Shown here piece by piece: positions 56,392-64,000 of a DNA stretch of 64,000 bases. Both the position numbers and the translations under genes were made by a program. Source of the DNA: Rhizomys pruinosus. Lineage: Eukaryota > Chordata > Mammalia > Rodentia > Spalacidae. The notes under the pieces are model-generated. The model did not search any database, was not told where the DNA came from, and saw only the letters and a list, made by a program, of their open reading frames with translations. Location of the stretch: NCBI GenBank assembly GCA_009823505.1, contig VZQC01007982.1:2371150-2435149 (forward strand), written 5' to 3'. Within the stretch, counting starts at the first letter, position 1, and every line of letters begins with the position of its first letter.

Positions 56392-56686
56392 TTTTTTTTT
56401 TTTGCTCTTTTTGAGACAGGGTCTCCCTGTAACTTTGGCTGTCCTAGAGCTTACTCTGTAGGCCTTGAACTCACAGAGATCTGCCTGCCTCTGCCTCCCA
56501 AGTGCTAGAATTAAAGGTGTGCACCACCATGCCTGGCTTTTTTGGGTATTTTTAAGACAGGGTCTCCCTGTAGCCCCAGCTGTCCTGGAACTCACTATGT
56601 AGACCAGGCTGGCCTTGAACTCACAGAGATCCCCCTGCCTCTACCTCCCAAGTGCTGGGATTAAAGGCTGTGCTACCACGCCTGGC
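56392..56686 (-). mobile_element. Dimeric B1 (two B1 monomers, head to tail)
   Basis: Two reverse B1 units (56392-56538 and 56540-56686) are joined by a short A/T linker. One target duplication, tgaacttggactttt (56377-56391 and 56687-56701), encloses both, and there is no duplication between them. The first in + coordinates lacks part of the middle (taggccttgaactc). Confidence 0.95.
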
Positions 56687-56879
56687 TGAACTTGGACTTT
56701 TGAACATGGCTGAAACTTGGAACTCTTGAAATAAGATGGAATCCATTTTGCACTAAAGGATGGACATGGGCCTTTTGATTGTCAGGGTGGAATTTATTGT
56801 TTAGGATATGTATTTGTGAGTGAAGTTAACAAAGAGTTAATCTTGATCGCCAATTTGTTCAGATTAAGGCACAGCTGGA

Positions 56880-57530
56880 AGATTAGTAAAGCACACCTCA
56901 GGTGTGTCTGCAAAGGTACAAGGCCAATCTTTATCATAAACTTAATTGGATTTAGCATCACCATAGAAACACATCTCTGGGGGTGTCTACAAGAGTGTTT
57001 CTGGGGGGGCTGGAGAGATGGCCTAGCGGTTAAGAGCGCCGACCGCTCTTACAGAGGACGCGGGTTCGATCCCCAGCACCCACATGGCGGCTGAGAACCG
57101 TCTGAAACTCCAGTTCCAGGAGAACTCCAGTTCCAGGGGAATCCGACACCCTCTTCTGACCTCCGCGGCATTGCACGACACGGGTGCGCAGACTTGCATG
57201 CAGACAGTACATTCATACACATACAGAAATAAATAAAATTAAAAAAAAAAAAAGAGTGTTTCTGGGAAAGTTTCACTGAAAACAGAAGAAAGTGTCTACT
57301 GCATGTGTTCAGCACCATCTGAGAGTAAATAACAGTAAATGGAGAAACTGAGTTGTGCACATCCGTTCATTTCTCTCTGCTTCCTCACACTCTTGCCTCG
57401 CCCACTCGGATGAGCTATATCTCTCAAACCATATGCCCAAAGAAGCCCTTCCTCTCTGAGGTTGCTTCTTGTCATCATCTATTAGGTCACAGCAAAAAGT
57501 AAAGTTACTATACTATAGAGGATGTTTCCA
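56880..57530 (+). mobile_element. MaLR-type LTR (ORR1-like) split by a B2
   Basis: 'cttaattggatttagcatcaccatagaaacacatctctgggggtgtctac' before, and 'catttctctctgcttcctcacactc' and 'gttgcttcttgtcatcatctattaggtcacagc' after the B2, give the sense LTR order, the mirror of 4.8-5.18 kb. The 5' limit is approximate. Confidence 0.7.
57006..57251 (+). mobile_element. B2 SINE, young, with 17-bp internal duplication
   Basis: Close to the best consensus in the window: ggggctggagagatggcctag, gcgggttcgatccccagcac, the doubled ctccagttccagg, ctccgcggcattgcacgacac, and an A tail. The 15-bp target duplication aagagtgtttctggg (56991-57005 and 57252-57266) is exact. Confidence 0.98.
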
Positions 57531-57534
57531 GAGA

Positions 57535-57852
57535 TTATTAGATCATGAGGTTTCTGAGCTAATGAATAGATTAATCCTTGGATAATATGGTGGCATTATT
57601 GAAAGGCAATGAAGGTAGGAAATGATGTCTAGTTGGGCAAAGTAAGTCACAGGTACATGTCCTTAGAACTGCCTTGCGTTAGCTTCTCTCCATAGTCTAC
57701 TTTTCTGCTTTCTGGCTGCCATGATATTCTGCTCTGCCATGCTGCCTCCTTCGGCAATGGATGAATGCCTCTGAGACTGAGAGACAAAATAAGTCATACT
57801 CCATCAACCACTTCTATCAGGGCCATTTGGTCACTGTGGTGATAAGCTATCT
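57535..57852 (+). mobile_element. Old MaLR-type LTR
   Basis: 'agatcatgaggtttctgagctaatgaatagattaatcc', 'ggtggcattattgaaaggcaatgaagg' and 'ctctgagactgagagacaaaataag' follow the sense order of MLT/MST-like LTRs with a 3' end 'ggtcactgtggtgataagctat'. Confidence 0.75.
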
Positions 57853-57885
<33 letters not shown>

Positions 57886-57898
57886 ACACACACACACA
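57853..57898. repeat. (CA)n microsatellite
   Basis: About 44 bases of CA with one TA interruption, directly at the LTR 3' end. Confidence 0.97.
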
Positions 57899-58589
57899 TC
57901 ATAAAACCCATAAGCCAGCTGACCCCTACTCAATGCCACTTTAGACATGTATATAGATTCTTGGCAGCCCTGAGTTAATCTCCTTATCTGATTCTCTTTG
58001 GGAAAGTACCGCTCAGGCTGCATTTTCTTGGTGGGACTGCCAACCAATAGGGAAATGCAGCCTCAGCTCATCATCAAGTTTTTCTCCTGAACCGTGACTT
58101 GCTAGTGAAGTGAATAGAATTTATTTGTCCTGCATAGTTGCTTCCTGAAGAAACCATCCCTGTTTCCACTGTCTTAGGCCAGAACATATATGATTCTAGT
58201 CTCTTTTCTAGTCTCTTAGTTATGCTGTGGGCATGTGAGCCCCTTGGTTGAGCTTCCATGAGATGCTTCTTTTTAAGTAAGTGAGAGCAGATTTCTGTTG
58301 CTTGTGACCAGAGAATCCTAAACAATGTCAACAAACTCCCCACGGCCCATGCTGTCTAAGGGTCAGGTACAGACTCAGACCAACTCTACAGGTATCTCTC
58401 AACTTGGTCCTGGTTCACCTGTAGAGCCCCCCATTCTCTCCATTTCCTGATACCTCCCTTGTGGTCTAAATTCTGTTTATATCAAGGAAGTGAAGTTGAG
58501 GCTCAGTTCTTCATAGGCCCTGCCTTTTTCCAGAGTAAGGTCTTTGTTCAGAATACGTTTCCCTCTTCCCTAGTTAGGAGCCCTGTATC
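57899..58589. other. Unassigned sequence
   Basis: No repeat or gene recognised. Confidence 0.5.
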
Positions 58590-58690
58590 CATTATTCAAG
58601 ACATGGTTCAGGTGTCAACACTTCTGTGAAGTCTTCCTCAGCCTTTCTAAACAGAACGAATGGCTTCATTCTCTGATTTCCTGCTGCTGG
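58590..58690 (+). mobile_element. Possible L2 3' fragment
   Basis: 'attcaagacatggttcaggtgtcaacacttctgtgaagtcttcctcagcc' resembles the L2 3' region (caaatgtcacctcctccaggaagccttcc type). Short and diverged. Confidence 0.5.
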
Positions 58691-59769
58691 AGATGATGGG
58701 ATCAAAGCCTGGGCCCCAATAACCCTAACAAGCTAGACTTGGGCACCCATGCTCAATAGACCAATTAAAAAAGCAAGTAATAGTGAAAAACAAAGAAAAA
58801 ATGTTTCTTCCACATGGCCACATTGGAAAGAGGAACAAATAAAGAGATCCAATGACCCTTCCCCCTACTAAGTCCAGTTTTGGTGTCCTGACATGAGATT
58901 CAGGTTTAAACAGAGGGCAAGAGGTGTGACTTACTAAGCGATCCTGATTACTGACCCAGTGTTATCTTGGCTGCAGGTTTTCCTGAAAGATGGTCTGCAA
59001 GTTACCAGACTGCGTGAATCTCCATCAGGGAGATAGGCTCTCCAGCTGCCTAGCATCAGTGCCTCAGCCTTTCCCTTCTCCAGGTATAAGACTCCTGGGC
59101 TTGGGAGACATCGACTCAATAGTCTGATAGGCAAAAGTAGTGGCCCAAGCATCTCTCCTTAGAACATCCTCACTGTTGCCAGGACTGCTGGATTCCACAG
59201 AACATCACAGTGTTCTTTAGTATGAGGCAATTTTCTTTCTAACTTTGCTGTGAGGTCCTTACTATAATGGAATACTCTTATTTATCTGTATCTCAAAGCT
59301 CAGCAAACTTCCTGAGTGTCTGAAGAATGCACCCCTTATTCTTACCATTGGTGTTATGGTTCACTGATGAGTTATTTGGTCCTGTGCCTGAAGTGCCTCC
59401 GCCTAGCTCAGAATCAAGCCTTCTTTTTGACTCCCACTCTGCTGTGCTTCCTGGTCCTAGTCTTCATTCATTCAAGCACAGGACTTGGATCCCTCTCCCC
59501 AAATGCTGTTCCAGGCCTCTTCCCTCCCTCAGTCTTACTCTTCTGACTTTTATCACTGAGGTCCTGACCTGTTATTCTCAATGCTACTCTGGCTGAAAGT
59601 TCTGTTATCAATCCCCAGAGCACTTGGCTGCAACCCTGTTGCTAGACATTAGGCAGAACTGTCTCTAACCCCAAAGGCGCTGGGGGAGCTGTAAACCTTC
59701 CACATGCTTCCTGCCCTTCTGGCTTGCTTTCCTGGGTTTCTTTCTTAGTTATTTTCTCTTTTGAAAAAC
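58691..59769. other. Unassigned sequence
   Basis: About 1.1 kb. Overlapping plus frames of 76 and 89 residues (59316-59596) have no domain. A diverged L2 origin is possible. Confidence 0.45.
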
Positions 59770-59835
59770 TATCTTCCAGCTTCTGCCTCCCCAGTGCTGG
59801 GATTACTGGTGTGTACCAGCATGCCCACCCTAGGT
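59770..59835 (-). mobile_element. B1/B4 5' end fragment, reverse
   Basis: 'cttctgcctccccagtgctgggattactggtgtgtaccagcatgccca' is the reverse of a B1-like first third. Confidence 0.7.
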
Positions 59836-62800
59836 TTATACCATTTCTATACTCAGATCCAAGGTAACCTGGTCTGGCTTATCCCACATCATCTGGTCTG
59901 GCAGGAGGATTATTTTGCCTTGAGACCTCTGGAGATCACACAATTGACAAGATTTAGCAGCACAGCTAAATCTCAAATCTCAGAACTCCTGGCCCAGCTC
60001 CTTCTCCTGGGCCAGATGCATAGGGCCATCTTGGAGTCCGGGACTCTCAGTGGTCCAGGACCACCAAGAAGAGATCGGCAGTGTGAGGCTTTGCAGGCTT
60101 GAGAAGGGGGAGTTAAATCGCTATTTGATCCATTTGTCACTGCCCAGTTCCATGGTGGGCCAGTGTGTTTTCTCAGCATAAGATCCTGTCTGGATAACAG
60201 AGTCTTTTATGTTTTGGTTAGCCTTAGCCTTTAACGGCCGCGCAATCCCTCCAGCCCCAATGGAGGATGTCAGAGTCTTAAAGATGAATCGTAGTGATTC
60301 TGTCTCCAATTGTCTTGTGTGTGTGTGTGTGTGTGTCGGGGGCGGGTGCTCCTAGAATGTGCAGTGTCCCACATCTCAGTCCCACTGCTTGGGTCAGGAA
60401 GGAAACTTGTTTCCTTTCCAGTTGGTGGAGTTGTCCAAAGAACAGATTGTCCTAATCTGGCCCTGGAAGTCCAAACTCAGGAGCCTAATTATGTCCAAAT
60501 AAGGCTTCATTCTCAAGATAAAAGTTTCCTTCTGGGCCTCCAAAGTCACTTCTGAAGGTGATTGACAGATACAGGTCCCTGCTGCCAGCAACTCCTCCAG
60601 GAGCCCCAAGGTCAAAGACAGAGGAGGGATTTGGTGCAGAGGATGAACAAACATATTAAATTGGCCAGGACAGGCCTGCCCTGTCAAACACACTATTGGA
60701 TTGTTTCTATTAGCCAGAATGTCCCTGAAGATCTGAGAATTCTGGCCCAGAAGCACCATCTCCAAGCCTACCTCTATACCCAGAATATGCAAACTACGAG
60801 GGTGACCACAAGCCTTATATTTGACATCGGATCTTGCCTTTGTGTCTCTGATAGAGTGAAAAGAAGCCTGGCCTCAGCCCAGCACCCTGTCCTCCCATAG
60901 CCCCAGTCTGTGCCCAGGTTTGGCAGCTCATCTCACTAGCTCTAGGAGGCTGCTGTGGTGGTGTGGAACAGGCAGCCAGTGAATAAGATGCTGTCTCTGG
61001 TCCAGCTTGTCTTTCCAGCTCCTGGCAGAGTAGGATATAGAGGGTGCACTTTCACCACTGGCTTTTTTTGTACTTGTTTTGTCTTAAAGGTTGACTCTAG
61101 AACTCAAAAGACTCCTGGCCTCTAAAGTAGAAATATATGAAGTAGCCAAAGAGAGCACATTTTCAAGCAAAGAGGTGCCCTCCCCCTTTATGTGAGATCA
61201 AGGCCCAGGCTTGCTGTGAGATTGGGCTTTATGTTTAAGACAGCAGTGAAATCATTCACATGAGTTCTCAGCAACGTTTCTGTGCTGACAGCATCCATAC
61301 GTGCAGTGTGTGCATGCATCTCTGTGTATCTGATGACCTGATGCCAAGTTTTGTCTCTCTAACTCTCTCCCTCTTTGAGTTCATAAACAATTGATGACAG
61401 CCTAATCTAGTCCTATGAAGAACAGCTTGGCTTTGGGTATCTGCTGGGAATTCATACGGAGTTTTTGGTTTCCTAATGCCCACATGGTCACAGGGCCAAG
61501 AACAGTTAGCAACAACAGCTGACCCAAGCCAAAGGTCCTCTAAAATCATCACCACTGTTTTTAAATGTACCCTTCTTTCACTCCGGGGACCTGGCAGGCT
61601 TTCCTAATTGTATTCTCCTCACACTTATGTTGAAACTAGCATTTCATCTCAGTAAAAAATAAAACCAGCTCCTAATATATTGATGAATGTACTTCATATG
61701 ACATAAAGACACCACACACACACTAAAAAGGAGGAGGAGGAGTCACCTCATCTTTGTTTCTGATTGTTCTGTCTTGTCACAATTTATGAAGTAATTCCAA
61801 GTGGGGCCAGACCACATGAACGAAACCTCTTGCAAAGAAGAGACCCTGCTTTCATACATGTGTGTGTGCGCGCGCGCAGAATAGATTATCTTAAACCAGT
61901 GTGCCATTTAAGATACCAATATTTCAAGCTTATTTTCCTTGAAGCTTTCTGACTCTTTTTATTCCTGGCTTTTGGCCTTAATCAGAGTCTTCTCCACCTT
62001 CTTCTCATTTTAAATATTCACTCATTTTTCAAGGGGCTAATACAGCACAGTGGAAATTCAGGAATTCAGTCCCTGCACCCATCTACCACCTTTCCTCCTA
62101 GCCTCCTGCAGCACTTTCTAGAGTGTCAGGAAGCTGAACTCTGCTGCTCCTTTAAAGTCAGCTGCTCTGCTCTGTCCTCGCAGTCACTTGAGCTCAGCTC
62201 TCCTTGCTTGTTCCTTTGGCGTCTGAACAACAGCTTTTTAGCAAATCTATCTTTCTAGGTCTCCAGTCCCTGTGGAGAAGCGTGTCCTTCGTTGCTTCAG
62301 GCTCCCCCAGCCACCGCTTCCCACTCTCTCCCATCCACGTCTCCCTTCCTGTTCTCCAGTTCCTGTTAAAGGACTCCAAAGGCCCCTCTTTCTGTGTCCG
62401 CCCTGCTCTTGCAGCAATGCAGTGTCTGACAATTGTGTCTCAGTCTTCTCTGAAACTCTGAATCATCCCAGGCTCCAATGCCTCTGGTGGAGGGTGCTTC
62501 TCTCCCTCCCTACACATCCCTCTCTTGTCTCTGTGGATTGTCTGCCTGCCTCCATGCTTGGCATCTCAGGGGAAAAGAGTTCATTTTTCTTTTCCTCTCT
62601 GCTCTCGGTCATCTGGTCTCATCTCTGTTGCAGTGCAATTACAGATCTGGCATGCTTTTCTGACCCCTTTGTTGAACCGTACTCCCAACTTTTCTGGACA
62701 CAAACACCAGGTCATCCCCATTGTCAGCTGAAATTCAAGTATGGTCCGTCTAGACTGTGTTCTTTCTTTTCAATTGTTCTGTTCTCTAGTGTTTAGCATG

Positions 62801-62884
62801 GCATATATATATATACTTACGGTAATATAAGGTATTTGATGCGCTTAATAGCATTTATATTATTGTACTGTATAAGGTATGAAA
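59836..62884. other. Unassigned sequence with a short (GT)n
   Basis: About 3 kb. It includes (GT)n at 60315-60337, pyrimidine-rich stretches at 62.16-62.8 kb and frames of 112-174 residues (60562-60900 plus, 60394-60792 minus, 62272-62796 plus). None shows a domain, signal peptide or conserved motif. I do not call a gene. Confidence 0.4.
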
Positions 62885-63078
62885 CGTATTGAGCCAGAGG
62901 TCAACCTCTGGTGTTTTTTTTTTTTCAGGTACGGTCAGCCTTGTTTTTGAGATGGGGTTTCTCCCTGGCCTGGAACTCATCAGCAGGCCAGGATGGCTGA
63001 CCAGTGAGCTTCAGACATCCTCCTCTTTCTGCTTCCCTTGTCCTGGAATTACAAGCACATGGTACCACGCTTAGCTTT
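62885..63078 (-). mobile_element. B4-type SINE, reverse
   Basis: 'gagccagaggtcaacctctggtg', 'cttgtttttgagatggggtttctccctggcctggaactcatcag', 'tggctgaccagtgagcttcag' and 'attacaagcacatggtaccacgc' is the reverse B4 order. Confidence 0.75.
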
Positions 63079-63079
63079 A

Positions 63080-63315
63080 GTTTAATATTTAATTTATTAT
63101 TTTTCATTTTTATGTATATGAGTGCATTGGCTGCACTTATGTACATGCACCTATGTAGTGTGCAATGCCCTCAGAGGTCAGAAGAGGGCATCAGATCCCC
63201 CTCAAATTGGAGTTACACATGATTTTCAGCTGCCATGTAGGTGCTGCAAATCGAACCCAGGTCTTCTGTAAGAGCACCCAGTGCTCTTAACCACTGAGCC
63301 AGCTCTCCAGTCCTT
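63080..63315 (-). mobile_element. B2 SINE, reverse
   Basis: AT-rich 3' end, 'ctcagaggtcagaagagggcatcagatccccc', B box complement (aatcgaacccagg) and 'agtgctcttaaccactgagccagctctccagtcc'. It lacks the 17-bp duplication. Confidence 0.94.
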
Positions 63316-63317
63316 AG

Positions 63318-63410
63318 CTTTTTTTTTTTTAAATGTGTGTTCTGGGATCAAACTCAAGTCCCTGCGCTTATACAGTAAGCACTTTAATGACTGAACTGTC
63401 TTCCCAGCCT
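63318..63410 (-). mobile_element. tRNA-derived SINE fragment (ID/B2-like), reverse
   Basis: 'ctgggatcaaactcaagtccctgcgcttatacagtaagcactttaatgactgaactgtcttcccagcc' after a poly(T) keeps both internal promoter boxes in reverse. Confidence 0.65.
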
Positions 63411-64000
63411 TTAGCCTTTAGCATTTCACTCACAATTCTTGGGTCAACCATAAGTCCTCTAAATACCTTCCCCATAGCCTCATGTCTCTCACATTTAGGG
63501 CATTAGAGTTCCACTCAATTCCATTCACATGGCTTCTATGTCATGCCCAAACTTCTGCACTGCCTCAGGAGTGGCCTTCTGGCTTCCTTCCGGCTGGCTC
63601 TGCTTTTCCTTCCTGACTCAGCCCCTTCAGAATAATATCCCAAACTTGAATTGTATCACTTCATCCCTAAAAACAGTTTGGCGTTTTGCTCCTAGACAAG
63701 CTGTTATGAAATGGACAAAATTCTACAGATCCAGCTTTTTTCCTTTTCTCTTGGTCTAAATAAACTACCAGAAGAAAGAGTGAGTATATATTTTTCTTGA
63801 ACAGTACGTAACAGAAAGAAAATGCATGCTTAGTCTGATATCCACATCCATTTCCCAGGTCCTCATTTTCCATCTCATCCATCTGCTATGCATTGTAGCT
63901 TCACTGGAGCCATTGTAGAGTGGCATAGAGAGGAGCCTGGGCTCATTTTGCCCATGATCCCAGCATTGAGCCTCTTCAGAGAAAATTTTGTTTTGTGTGT
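63411..64000. other. Unassigned sequence to window end
   Basis: No repeat or gene recognised with confidence. A diverged L2 origin for 63.48-63.7 kb is possible. Confidence 0.4.

Noticed and set aside
60394..60900. Overlapping 132-residue minus and 112-residue plus frames
   Set aside because: Both strands are open, with no codon-use or motif evidence to favour either. No exon boundaries seen.
62272..62796. 174-residue plus-strand open frame
   Set aside because: Pyrimidine-rich DNA gives a Ser/Pro/Leu-rich chance frame. Overlapping frames in other phases are similar.
1..64000. CRISPR array, bacterial operon or phage features
   Set aside because: The periodic repeats present are microsatellites, a minisatellite and SINEs. 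The window is mammalian DNA.

Overview
The window looks like rodent genomic DNA, and it is built almost entirely from interspersed repeats. B1, tRNA-derived B2 SINEs with Pol III boxes, B4-type and ID-type SINEs, Lx-type LINE-1 and many MaLR-type LTRs occur together. I know this mix from the muroid rodents (mouse, rat, hamsters, voles, mole-rats). The B2 3' domain and the young L1 3' UTRs differ from the mouse and rat versions I know, so a muroid other than Mus or Rattus is likely; this is inference, not a species call. I found no gene, exon series, tRNA, rRNA or other functional RNA that I can support. The longest open frames are repeats, microsatellites or unstructured single frames. I read this as intergenic or deep intronic DNA.

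Layout. 1-13.7 kb: an L1 tail, several B2, B1 and B4 copies, MaLR LTRs and two fragments of ancient L1. One ancient L1 (11.3-13.4 kb) was split by a younger L1 that carries a 46-bp hairpin. 13.7-24.5 kb: sparse repeats with (CA), (CT) and (GT) microsatellites. 24.5-28.2 kb: a 3.6-kb L1 with the inverted 5' part expected of twin priming, bounded by a 16-bp target duplication. 28.3-40.9 kb: the most repeat-poor part, with old MIR pieces and a few B1/B2 copies; if anything here is regulatory it is most likely in this stretch. 41-42 kb: an ID copy, a B2 inside a B2, and a MaLR. 43.1-53.6 kb: an old, nearly full-length Lx-type L1, recognisable from its probable 5' UTR to its poly(A), carrying six later insertions, one of them nested inside another. 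53.6-57.9 kb: MaLR LTRs interrupted by a B1 and a B2, a minisatellite, an L1 3' end and a dimeric B1. 57.9-64 kb: mostly unassigned sequence, a probable L2 piece and B4/B2/ID copies at the end.

The elements do not work together as a system. Their value is as a record of insertion order. The points worth a second look are mechanistic: twin priming, three B2 copies with short extra 3' sequence before the terminal A run, a dimeric B1 that moved as one unit, an L1-ended insertion with an unassigned 5' body, and an inverted templated copy that made a hairpin. I found no convincing undescribed biological system. All L1 copies are dead: frames are broken, and the reverse transcriptase FADD motif reads FACD in the old Lx copy and FADN in the twin-primed copy.
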